Virus record (IMG/VR): IMGVR_UViG_3300017779_000142 | Coordinates: 1 to 24,623 of that record | Strand: one strand, 5' to 3' | Source of the DNA: a virus | DNA: 24,623 nt | In this document: in pieces, positions 6,098-13,106 of the stretch | Layout: every line of letters begins with the position of its first letter | How positions within the stretch are numbered: the stretch's first letter is position 1 | Translations under genes and position numbers: made by a program | The notes under the pieces: generated by a model | The model's input: only the letters and a program-made list of their open reading frames with translations | Database searches by the model: none | What the model was told of the DNA's origin: nothing

Positions 6098-8575
6098 ATG
6101 GGTTCTATTAACTTAGATAACACAGGCTCTGGTGGCGGTATAACCTTAAGCTCTGACGGTACAAGTTTATTACTAGACGGTACAGCCGTAGGTGGCGGTG
6201 GTGCTGATCTTTATGCTGCTAATGAAAGTAGTCCTGCCGCACAACCAAGTGCCACTGGCGCAAATGCGGTGGCGATTGGTGATAGTGCTGTTGCTAGTGA
6301 TGAAGACGCATTTGCTGGGCCTATGTCAAGGGCTTCAGGAACACATTCTGTTGCTTTAGGTGTTGCTAATAATTCAACTACTTATGGTGCAAGCGGTTCA
6401 TACTCTATAAGCATAGGCTATCAATCAAGAGCAAAAGCTGGTCAGTCAGTAGCTTTGGGTTCTACCGCTTACGTCGATAGTGATAGCTTAAGAGCGCTTG
6501 CTTTAGGTGAAAATGCCTATGTCCAGCAGTGTGACTATGGTACGGCTATCGGTGCGGCTTCTAGAGTACATGGTGGAAACAGCGCAACTGAAGCAATAGC
6601 TATTGGAAGTAGTTACGCTTCAGGAACGAGTTCGTTTGCAGCAGCTATTACTAACAACACCTCAACATACGGCGCACAAAGTGCTAATACTATTGCGGTA
6701 GGATATCAAGCTAAGGCTAATGCTTCATACGCAACAAGTATAGGTTATAATAATACTGCATCAGGAATAGGTGCAGCGGTTTTGGGTGCAACGAGTTCAA
6801 CCTCATCTGGCTTTAGAAGTCTTGTTGTCGGTGGTGTAAGCAATACCGCAAGCGGCTCCTATGCTTCAGTTTTAGGTGGTCAGAGCAATACTGCTAGTGA
6901 GGCACATGCTATTGCTATGGGTGATGGCAGCACAGCATCTCATGCAAATTCTGTTAGTATCGGTGACAACGTACAGTCTACAGCCGCAAACCAAATCAAC
7001 TTAGGTGGCACGGCTGACACAGTTCGCATTTCAGAAACTTATACCCTACCAACATCCGACGGAAGTGCCAATCAGGTGCTTACTACAAACGGCTCAGGTG
7101 TAGTTAGCTTCGCAGATGCTGGTGGTGGTGGTGCAGATCTTTATGCTGCTAATGAAAGTAGCCCTACTGCACAGCCTTCAGCTACTGGAACGAATGCTAT
7201 AGCTATTGGGGATAGTGCAACAGCAACTAGCACGTATTCACATTCAATGGGTTATGGAGCAGATGCTACTGGACAATTTGCAACAGCAATTGGATATGAT
7301 GCTCTTGCTTCTGGGAGTAGGTCAGTAGCTATAGGAGATGCTAACTCTGCGGGGCTTGCAAGTTTTGCTGCTGGGATTGCTAATAGATCAACTTCTTACG
7401 GTGCAACTGCTAATAACAGTGTTGCGATGGGTCAGCTTGCAAAAGCTAGTGGAAATGGCAGTGTTGCAATTGGATTTGGAGCAGACGCTAGTAATACGCA
7501 CAATGTAGCTATTGGTTATAATTCAGAAGCAAGCACAGGCACTTATAACTTTGCCTTTGGTTCTGGTGCAACAGCAAATGCATCCTACTATGCTGTAGCG
7601 ATAGGTTCTGATGCTGGCGGTAATGGTTCAACCGCAGGGGGTAATGGTTCGTTTGCTACGTCAGGCGGTGTTACTGCGGGAAATCAGGCACAGGCATTAG
7701 GTAAAGCATACGCATCTGGCTCAAACAGCCTCGCAGCAGCTATAGCTAACAACACCTCAAGCTATGGTGCTAGTGCTACAAATAGCATTGCGATGGGGTA
7801 TCAGGCTAAAGCTTCTGTTCAAGGTGCTGTTGCTATAGGCTATGGAGCATTAGCAGAAAATAATACCCATGCAGTTGCAATCGGTAGATCATACGCAGAT
7901 GGCGCAGACAGTTTTGCGGCGGCTATAGGTAATCCTCATAGTAGTCTAGGTGCTAAAGGCGATCAGTCCGTTGCTATAGGTTATTATGCAACAGCTAGTG
8001 GCGGCAATCACGCACTTGCATTAGGGGGTAATACTGTTGCTTCGGGGAGTTATTCTGCTGCAATCGGTGGTGGTAACACTGGGAACGAAGCAACCCGTCA
8101 TGGTAGTTTTGCTTTTGGTAGGGGCGCAAAGTCAGACATAGTAGGAAAATATGCATTTGCTAATGATAGATTTGCTGCAAATGGAGATGCTCAAGGGGGC
8201 ATGTACATACTTCGTGCAGATACCACTGATGCAACCGCAACAGTATTAACTACAAATAATAGCACAGCGGGTAGTGATGATCAGATCGTAGCTAACTCTG
8301 ACACCTGTATCACCTTTGATGGAACAATCACTGCGATGCAGAACGGCGCACAAGCATATGCCTCATGGCGTATTGAAGGCTTGTTGGTGAATGACGGTGG
8401 TACAACCACACTCGCCAACAGTGCAACTACAGTAATCCAGAACTTATCAAGCTGGGGCATGGCTCTCTCAGCCGATAATACTAACAACGCATTGGCTATC
8501 ACCTGTACTGGTGAAGCGAGCCATAACATTAGATGGGTGGCTAATATTAGAACCACTGAAGTAACATACGCCTAA
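6098..8575 (+). CDS. Second YadA-head repeat fibre, 825 aa
   Basis: This is a paralogue of the preceding fibre with a different N terminus: MGSINLDNTGSGGGITLSSD replaces the attachment domain of the 719-aa protein. After a short Gly-rich lead (GTAVGGGGADLYAANESS, about 29-46) there are two long arrays of YadA-head repeats, about residues 50-295 and 365-685. The linker between them has the same NQINLGGTADTVRISETYT sequence as the first fibre. The C-terminal domain (about 685-825) matches that of the 719-aa protein nearly residue for residue in its core. The region beginning GADLYAANESSP occurs twice, so the gene seems to have grown by internal duplication. It probably assembles with, or as an alternative to, the first fibre. 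Lacking the same attachment domain, it may bind the virion through another cassette protein. Confidence 0.82.
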   Translation: MGSINLDNTGSGGGITLSSDGTSLLLDGTAVGGGGADLYAANESSPAAQPSATGANAVAIGDSAVASDEDAFAGPMSRASGTHSVALGVANNSTTYGASGSYSISIGYQSRAKAGQSVALGSTAYVDSDSLRALALGENAYVQQCDYGTAIGAASRVHGGNSATEAIAIGSSYASGTSSFAAAITNNTSTYGAQSANTIAVGYQAKANASYATSIGYNNTASGIGAAVLGATSSTSSGFRSLVVGGVSNTASGSYASVLGGQSNTASEAHAIAMGDGSTASHANSVSIGDNVQSTAANQINLGGTADTVRISETYTLPTSDGSANQVLTTNGSGVVSFADAGGGGADLYAANESSPTAQPSATGTNAIAIGDSATATSTYSHSMGYGADATGQFATAIGYDALASGSRSVAIGDANSAGLASFAAGIANRSTSYGATANNSVAMGQLAKASGNGSVAIGFGADASNTHNVAIGYNSEASTGTYNFAFGSGATANASYYAVAIGSDAGGNGSTAGGNGSFATSGGVTAGNQAQALGKAYASGSNSLAAAIANNTSSYGASATNSIAMGYQAKASVQGAVAIGYGALAENNTHAVAIGRSYADGADSFAAAIGNPHSSLGAKGDQSVAIGYYATASGGNHALALGGNTVASGSYSAAIGGGNTGNEATRHGSFAFGRGAKSDIVGKYAFANDRFAANGDAQGGMYILRADTTDATATVLTTNNSTAGSDDQIVANSDTCITFDGTITAMQNGAQAYASWRIEGLLVNDGGTTTLANSATTVIQNLSSWGMALSADNTNNALAITCTGEASHNIRWVANIRTTEVTYA
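6206..6231 (+). repeat. 26-bp exact direct repeat, copy 1
   Basis: The 26 bases encoding the DLYAANESS segment recur exactly at 7136-7161, an offset of 930 bases (310 codons, in frame). Similarity continues at protein level through QPSATG to the next AIAIGDSA unit. Together with the shared array architecture this marks an internal duplication of about half the gene. Confidence 0.8.
6260..8155 (+). repeat. YadA-head-type repeat arrays in the 825-aa fibre
   Basis: Imperfect repeats of about 42 bases encode AVAIG, SVALG or SIAMG cores with A-x-A-S-G turns. A linker at about 6985-7190 separates two arrays. The 32-residue SFAAAI..N.TSSYGA...NSIAMGYQAKA module recurs about four or five times, more often than in the neighbouring fibre. 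Unit edges are approximate. Confidence 0.75.
7136..7161 (+). repeat. 26-bp exact direct repeat, copy 2
   Basis: This is the second copy of the repeat at 6206-6231, at the start of the second YadA-head array of the 825-aa fibre. Exact identity over 26 bases contrasts with the heavy third-position divergence between the two fibre genes. The internal duplication is therefore probably younger than the gene duplication, or was refreshed by recombination. Confidence 0.8.
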
Positions 8576-8588
8576 AAGGAGATACCAA

Positions 8589-8894
8589 ATGGCTATACAA
8601 CATAATATCGAACAAGGTGCCTCTCAGTACGGCATTGCATTTAATAACGCCTATTACCGCATCGTGACAGCGGCTGTGTCACGCCAGCGTGGAACTGATC
8701 CTAAGTTCTCCGTAATGATTGATCTGTCAGCTTATGCAACAGCAACGCCTAACGATGACACTCGTGAAGTAGACTTTAAACGCTACAGTGCAAACCTAAC
8801 AGATGTAGAAGCTAAGTCTGGCTCTACGTTTATGGACAAGTGTTATGCTTGGGTCATGGATCAAGACGACATGGATGGTTCTACAGCCGTATAA
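8589..8894 (+). CDS. Small conserved-looking fibre-cassette protein, function unknown
   Basis: This 101-residue soluble protein begins MAIQHNIEQGASQYGIAFNN and ends in an acidic segment (KCYAWVMDQDDMDGSTAV). The first half predicts as beta strands around AYYRIVTAAV and FSVMIDLSAYA. It has one cysteine, no membrane segment and no signal peptide. An AAAAGGAGA Shine-Dalgarno stands just before its ATG, so it is likely well translated. It follows the 825-aa fibre after 13 bases and shares its operon. I recall similar small proteins next to fibre genes of marine phages, but no function is known to me. A fibre-assembly chaperone or small virion protein is possible. Confidence 0.65.
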   Translation: MAIQHNIEQGASQYGIAFNNAYYRIVTAAVSRQRGTDPKFSVMIDLSAYATATPNDDTREVDFKRYSANLTDVEAKSGSTFMDKCYAWVMDQDDMDGSTAV

Positions 8895-8910
8895 GTAAAA
8901 GGAATACCCG

Positions 8911-9117
8911 ATGGAAGATACCCCTAAGACAGTTACTATTGCAGATAAAGAGTACAATATAGATGACCTATCTGATCAACAGAAGACTATGATCAATCAT
9001 ATCTCTGATTTGGAAAGAGAAGTATCTAATGCTCAGTTTATCTTAGACCGTCATAGAGTAGCTAGAGATGCCTTTGTTAATATGCTTATTGAAAGCACAA
9101 AAGAGACTACGGAGTAA
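8911..9117 (+). CDS. Small DUF6447-like protein
   Basis: This is a 68-residue protein. The N-terminal part VTIADKEYNIDDLSDQQKTM (8-27) followed by a single helix resembles the DUF6447 family found in marine phages, where the pattern is a short beta hairpin, a D-L-S turn and then a long amphipathic helix. The rest (about 28-62) is predicted to be helical and may form a coiled coil. The AAAAGGAAT before the ATG is a fair ribosome binding site, and the next fibre gene starts 3 bases after its stop. Its function is unknown; small size and position suggest an assembly factor or minor component. The family call is from pattern memory and uncertain. Confidence 0.6.
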   Translation: MEDTPKTVTIADKEYNIDDLSDQQKTMINHISDLEREVSNAQFILDRHRVARDAFVNMLIESTKETTE

Positions 9118-9120
9118 ACC

Positions 9121-10257
9121 ATGTCAGTAACCATCAATCACCAGACTAATTCTGTAGAGCCAAGCAGTGGTGACCTGTCGATTGGTGGTAGCGGTAATGT
9201 TGGGATTGGTGACACTGCCGATAGTAACAGTAAACTTCACGTTTTCGATAGTACAGCATCAGTAGATGATTACACTATTCACATTGAGTCATATACCCCT
9301 GCGTTAATTTTCGAAGATATTTCTGGCGGCCCTGCCATAGACTTTGGTATTCAAGTTGACGACTCAGCAATGATGTTTCGATATGGAGATGCATCTTCTG
9401 GATCACAATTAGCGTCAGAAGCCATGCGCATCGACGGCAGCGGTAACTTGCTGGTGGGAACTACTACGCAACAACCTGCATCAACCTCTGGTGTAGAAGG
9501 GTTTAGCGTTTATGCCGGTGGTCAAGTACAGGCATCTAAAAGCGGTTCAACAGTGGCTAGGTTCAACCGCAATTCGTCAGACGGCGACATTGTGCAGTTC
9601 CGCAAAGACGGCACCACTGTGGGGAGTATTGGTGTTGACTTCGGTGACAGGATATACATCGGCACAGGCGACGTTGCTTTATTCTTTAATAACGCAAGTG
9701 ACGCTATACAGCCTTTTAATACTAGCGGTGCGTTGCGTGATAATGCTATAGATTTAGGTTCTTCTAGCTATCGCTTTGATGACATCTACGCTACCAATGG
9801 TACAATCCAAACATCTGACCGCAACGAAAAGCAAGACATCCGTGACTTGACTGAAGCAGAGCAACGTGTCGCTGTAGCCTGCAAAGGCTTGCTTAAAGCA
9901 TGGCGCTGGAAGTCTGCCGTTGAGGAAAAGGGTGACGATGCCCGTATTCACTGCGGTATCATTGCGCAAGATTTACAAGCAGCATTTGCCGCAGAAGGCT
10001 TGGATGCGGGACGTTATGCGATGTTTATGTCAAACACTTGGTGGGAGCATGACGTTGAGGTGCCAGCGGTAGAAGCTGTGGCAGAGGTGCTTGACGAAGA
10101 CGGTAACGTAGTCACTGAGGCTGTAGAAGCCGTTGATGCCTACACCCGCACAGACACGTATGACACACAAGAAGAAGCGCCAGAGGGCTCTACAGAGCGC
10201 ACGAGGCTTGGTGTTCGATACAGCGAGCTACTGGCGTTTATAATAGCTGCTATTTAA
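9121..10257 (+). CDS. Tail fibre with C-terminal S74 self-cleaving chaperone domain
   Basis: This 378-residue protein combines a fibre portion (about 1-230, with NVGIGDTADSNSKLHV and GNLLVGTTTQQPAS typical of beta-helical fibre repeats) with a peptidase S74 / intramolecular chaperone domain (about 230-378). The domain begins TSDRNEKQDIRDL and contains KAWRWKSAVEEK, IHCGIIAQDLQAAF and the terminal RLGVRYSELLAFIIAAI. In this family the chaperone trimerises the fibre and cuts itself off using a Ser-Lys dyad five residues apart. Here S232 and K237 have that spacing, so release just before S232 is expected. An acidic insert rich in VEAVAEV/EAVEAVDA lies near 316-345. The ATG at 9121 follows the previous stop by three bases. 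Confidence 0.88.
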   Translation: MSVTINHQTNSVEPSSGDLSIGGSGNVGIGDTADSNSKLHVFDSTASVDDYTIHIESYTPALIFEDISGGPAIDFGIQVDDSAMMFRYGDASSGSQLASEAMRIDGSGNLLVGTTTQQPASTSGVEGFSVYAGGQVQASKSGSTVARFNRNSSDGDIVQFRKDGTTVGSIGVDFGDRIYIGTGDVALFFNNASDAIQPFNTSGALRDNAIDLGSSSYRFDDIYATNGTIQTSDRNEKQDIRDLTEAEQRVAVACKGLLKAWRWKSAVEEKGDDARIHCGIIAQDLQAAFAAEGLDAGRYAMFMSNTWWEHDVEVPAVEAVAEVLDEDGNVVTEAVEAVDAYTRTDTYDTQEEAPEGSTERTRLGVRYSELLAFIIAAI

Positions 10258-10267
10258 GGATAAATAA

Positions 10268-11704
10268 GTGTTAGGATTTAGCCCATTAGCTTCTGCACCA
10301 CTAGCGGATAGTGGGATAGTATCTGAAGAATATGCTTTAACTGCTAACTCAATTTCCACTGGTGCGCCAGTAGTAAACTCCCCAGCACTTACTGAGAATA
10401 ACGATCTAACAGCTACAGCAATAGCTACAGGAAACCCTGTAGTAAACTCTCCTAGCTTTACTCAAGAACACTCTCTAACAGCTACAGCAATAGCTACAGG
10501 AAACCCTGTAGTAAATGCCTGTAACATGGCTGAAAGAGAAACCTTTACTACAGCAGACTTAGATGCTGGTGAACCTCAACTTGGAACCCCTGTAGTAAGT
10601 CAAGAGCATAGCTTATCTGCAAGCTCTATAGTAACTAGCTCTCCTGTAGTAAGTCCTGCACCTATTACAGAGAACAACGATTTAAGTTGCTCTTCTATTT
10701 CCACTGGTAACCCTGTATTAGGTTCTCCAGTATTTAACATAGCTGTCATTTTAAATGCTAACAGTATTGTTACAAGTAATCCAATTGTTTCCTCTGCGAC
10801 TATGGCAGAAGATGAGACATTCTTAGCGGATAGTATTTCTACTGGGGCACCTGTTGTAAGCCCTGCCACATTTGACCAAGAACATATTCTAACAGCCACA
10901 CCTATTGTTACAGGTAACCCTGTAGTCTCCTCTACTACAATGGCTGAAGATGAGACATTTGCAGCAGACAGTATAGTTACAGGTACACCTACTGTTGGTT
11001 CTCCTGACATTGATCAGGGTCATGTACTACAAGCTCAGAGTATAGCTACAGAGTCCCCTAATCTTGGTTCACCTGAGATAGATCAAGAGCATCAGCTATC
11101 AGCTTCTAACATTGTTACAGGCAATCCGATTGTCAACCAGTGTAACATGGCTGAACGTGAGACATTCACTACAGCAGATCTTGTAGCTGGTGAGCCACAG
11201 TTAGGTCATCCAGAGATAGACCAAGGGCATGCTCTACTGCCTAGCAGTATTTCTACTGAGGCCCCTGTAGTAAACAGTGTAGCCTTTACTCAAGGTCATA
11301 ATCTAAACGCATCTAGTATTGTTACAGGTCTACCTGTTGTAGGTGCAGCAGCAATAAGCCAAGACCATGTTATAGTTGCTAATGACATAGTTACAGGTAA
11401 CCCAGTGGTTTCTTCTGTAGCAATGGCAGAAGATGAAACCTTTGTAGCAGACAGTATTTCTACTGGTAGCCCTGTCTTAGGTAACCCTGCTGTTACTCAA
11501 GAGCATGCTATACAGCCTGACAGTATTACGACAGGCGCACCTATAGTCCCCTCTCTATTTCTTAACCCCTCTGTAAGAAGAGTTGTTTCCATAACCTCTA
11601 ATTCAGACAACACTGTTACGCTGGCGTATAACTATAACATAGCAACTATAGACAGCTTTTGTAACATAGCAACTGTATCAAACAACAAAAACAAGGCAGC
11701 TTAA
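10268..11704 (+). CDS. Protein of eighteen 23-residue tandem repeats
   Basis: After a 23-residue lead (MLGFSPLASAPLADSG...), residues 24-437 are exactly eighteen consecutive 23-residue units without a gap. The consensus is about LxAxSIxTGxPVVxSPxxxx followed by QEH, AEDET or ENND. A non-repeat tail of 41 residues follows (438-478, with NTVTLAYNYNIATID). The strict period, the invariant Gly-x-Pro turn and alternating hydrophobics suggest a regular fibrous or solenoid shaft, perhaps a spacer or virion surface rod. There is no membrane segment or enzyme motif. The start is GTG at 10268, with AAGGA seven bases upstream at the end of the S74 fibre gene. Similar proteins starting MLGFxPLAS occur, as I recall, in marine phages without known function. 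Confidence 0.75.
   Translation: MLGFSPLASAPLADSGIVSEEYALTANSISTGAPVVNSPALTENNDLTATAIATGNPVVNSPSFTQEHSLTATAIATGNPVVNACNMAERETFTTADLDAGEPQLGTPVVSQEHSLSASSIVTSSPVVSPAPITENNDLSCSSISTGNPVLGSPVFNIAVILNANSIVTSNPIVSSATMAEDETFLADSISTGAPVVSPATFDQEHILTATPIVTGNPVVSSTTMAEDETFAADSIVTGTPTVGSPDIDQGHVLQAQSIATESPNLGSPEIDQEHQLSASNIVTGNPIVNQCNMAERETFTTADLVAGEPQLGHPEIDQGHALLPSSISTEAPVVNSVAFTQGHNLNASSIVTGLPVVGAAAISQDHVIVANDIVTGNPVVSSVAMAEDETFVADSISTGSPVLGNPAVTQEHAIQPDSITTGAPIVPSLFLNPSVRRVVSITSNSDNTVTLAYNYNIATIDSFCNIATVSNNKNKAA
10337..11578 (+). repeat. 69-bp tandem repeat array (18 units, coding)
   Basis: Eighteen in-frame units of exactly 69 bases encode the 23-residue repeats. Most units differ at many bases. 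The 42 bases at 10405-10446 recur exactly at 10474-10515, one unit later, pointing to a recent unit duplication or gene conversion there. Unit ends fall into classes (QEH/QGH, MAEDET/MAERET, TENND) that recur irregularly. Confidence 0.9.
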
Positions 11705-11706
11705 GA

Positions 11707-12027
11707 ATGGCATTTAACATCAAGCAAAATGATACATCTCCTTCTTTGCAAGCTACTCTTAAGGATGCTTCTGGTACGGTTATTATCTTAACGGGAGCTA
11801 GTGTTAGGTTTCATATGAAAGCCCTTGATGGTACAGTTAAGGTAGATGCTGCTATGACTATTACAAGTACATCTGGTGGTGTAGTTCAGTATGATTGGCA
11901 GACTGGAGATACCGATACTGTAGGGTCTTACTCAGTAGAGTTTGAGGTTACCTATTCAGATAGTACTATTGAGACATTCCCCAATAATCAAAACTTGACA
12001 ATCTCTGTCGTTAGAGAACTTAGTTAA
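11707..12027 (+). CDS. Stand-alone BppU N-terminal-like Ig-fold protein
   Basis: This 106-residue protein closely follows the pattern of the BppU N-terminal domain (baseplate upper protein of lactococcal phages). It starts FNIKQNDTSPSLQATLKD, continues LTGASVRFHMKALDGTVKVD, and ends QYDWQTGDTDTVGSYSVEFE, then TFPN. That domain is a small beta sandwich anchoring receptor-binding proteins to the virion. Here it makes up the whole protein, with no fibre fused behind it. It may be a separate adaptor holding one of the neighbouring fibres, or a surface decoration. It follows the 23-residue repeat gene after two bases and is the last gene before head morphogenesis. The domain call is good; the role is inference. 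Confidence 0.72.
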   Translation: MAFNIKQNDTSPSLQATLKDASGTVIILTGASVRFHMKALDGTVKVDAAMTITSTSGGVVQYDWQTGDTDTVGSYSVEFEVTYSDSTIETFPNNQNLTISVVRELS

Positions 12028-12044
12028 TAAGGATCATGTGACCA

Positions 12045-13106
12045 ATGCCTAAAGGACTAGCTGAAAAAGTAAAAACACACAATGCTAAATCTAAGCATAA
12101 AGTTACAACAGGTATGTTGCAGACAGTTTATAACAGGGGTGTAGGCGCTTATAGAACTAATCCCTCTTCTGTTAGACCTAACGTAACTGGCCCAGAGCAA
12201 TGGGCAATGGCTAGGGTAAACAGCTACCTTAAGATTGTAGCAGGTTCTAAGTCACCTAAGCACGACAAAGACTTGTTGCCTTCTAGCCACCCATCTAGCA
12301 CCAAGAAGATGGACGATGGTTACTATGTAGATAAAGCTGACAAACCCCTTAACAAGCCCTTTAGACTTCCCTCTGGTTCAAGTAAGAAGTTTGGTGTGTA
12401 CGTTAAAGACGGTGACAAGACTAAGAAAGTTACCTTCGGAGACCCTAACATGGAGATCCGTCGAGATGACCCAAAGGCAAGGGCTAATTTCCGTTCTAGG
12501 CACTCTTGCGATACAGCTACAGATAAGACCTCTGCTAGATACTGGTCCTGTCGTATGTGGAGTGGGGCAACGGTGGGTAGTATGACCAAAGCAGAAGAAG
12601 ATTTTAAACCTCATCAAATGTATGATCCTAAGACAGGCGATGCTCTTATGGCAGCTACTTACGAACAACATCTTGATTTGAAGGAAAGAGGCTACACTCA
12701 CAATAAGCCCCTTACAAAAAGTATTGAAGGTCAAATCCTAAAGGCTGACGAAGAACAACGTCTAGTCTATGGGTGGGCCTCAGTCGTTACTGAGAAGGGT
12801 GAGCCAGTGGTTGACCGTCAAGGTGACGTAATAGAACCTGAGACACTTGTTAAGGCTGTCAACAGCTTTATGGAACATATTCGTGTCGGTAAGCAAATGC
12901 ATACAGGGGAGCAGATTGGGTCAGTTATCCATTCTATGCCTATCACTAAAGAGATTGGTGACTCCCTTGGCATACAGAGTGACCGTGAGGGCTGGATTGT
13001 AGCTTTCAAAGTCCACGACGATAATGTCTGGGCAAAGGTCAAGTCTGGTGAACTTGCGGCCTTCTCTATTGGGGGTCGTGCAATCAAGGAGGACTATAGT
13101 GCCTAA
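12045..13106 (+). CDS. XkdF-like prohead maturation protease with two extra N-terminal domains
   Basis: The C-terminal third (about 235-353: RLVYGWASVV, DRQGDVIEPETL, MHTGEQIGSV, GWIVAFKVHDDNVW, AFSIGGRAIKEDY) fits the S78_2/XkdF phage serine protease family, which processes scaffold and capsid in the prohead. H286 (MHTGE) and S341 (AFSIGG) are the likely catalytic pair. Residues about 1-85 resemble DUF5824 (VTTGMLQTVYNRGVGAYRTN ... WAMARVNSYL ... DLLPSSHP). Residues about 115-178 form a second phage domain (KKFGVYVKDG, VTFGDPNMEIRRDDPKARAN, FRSRHSC, YWSCRMW), with His and Cys residues that could bind metal. The open frame ends unusually early, right after GRAIKEDYSA. The segment that normally follows appears at the start of the next gene. 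Confidence 0.85.
   Translation: MPKGLAEKVKTHNAKSKHKVTTGMLQTVYNRGVGAYRTNPSSVRPNVTGPEQWAMARVNSYLKIVAGSKSPKHDKDLLPSSHPSSTKKMDDGYYVDKADKPLNKPFRLPSGSSKKFGVYVKDGDKTKKVTFGDPNMEIRRDDPKARANFRSRHSCDTATDKTSARYWSCRMWSGATVGSMTKAEEDFKPHQMYDPKTGDALMAATYEQHLDLKERGYTHNKPLTKSIEGQILKADEEQRLVYGWASVVTEKGEPVVDRQGDVIEPETLVKAVNSFMEHIRVGKQMHTGEQIGSVIHSMPITKEIGDSLGIQSDREGWIVAFKVHDDNVWAKVKSGELAAFSIGGRAIKEDYSA

Noticed and set aside
3926-8575. Bacterial trimeric autotransporter (YadA-type) genes, i.e. host DNA
   Set aside because: There is no signal peptide and no C-terminal YadA membrane anchor, and both genes lie inside a phage structural operon with phage-type fibre end domains.
10600-11010. 136-residue - strand open frame with apparent repeats
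   Set aside because: The repeats are just the complement of the 69-base coding repeats of the + strand gene.
10337-11578. CRISPR array
   Set aside because: The 69-base units are contiguous, in frame and lack spacers; they encode protein repeats.
3544-12027. Diversity-generating retroelement acting on the fibre genes
   Set aside because: No reverse transcriptase, template repeat or C-type lectin target with an initiation sequence is visible in the window. Elements outside the window cannot be excluded.
13024-13098. Longer N terminus for the scaffold-like gene starting at ATG 13024
   Set aside because: The added 25 residues overlap the conserved end of the protease (WAKVKSGELAAFSIGG) in another frame, and the ATG has no ribosome site. 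GTG 13099 has a perfect AAGGAGGA six bases upstream.
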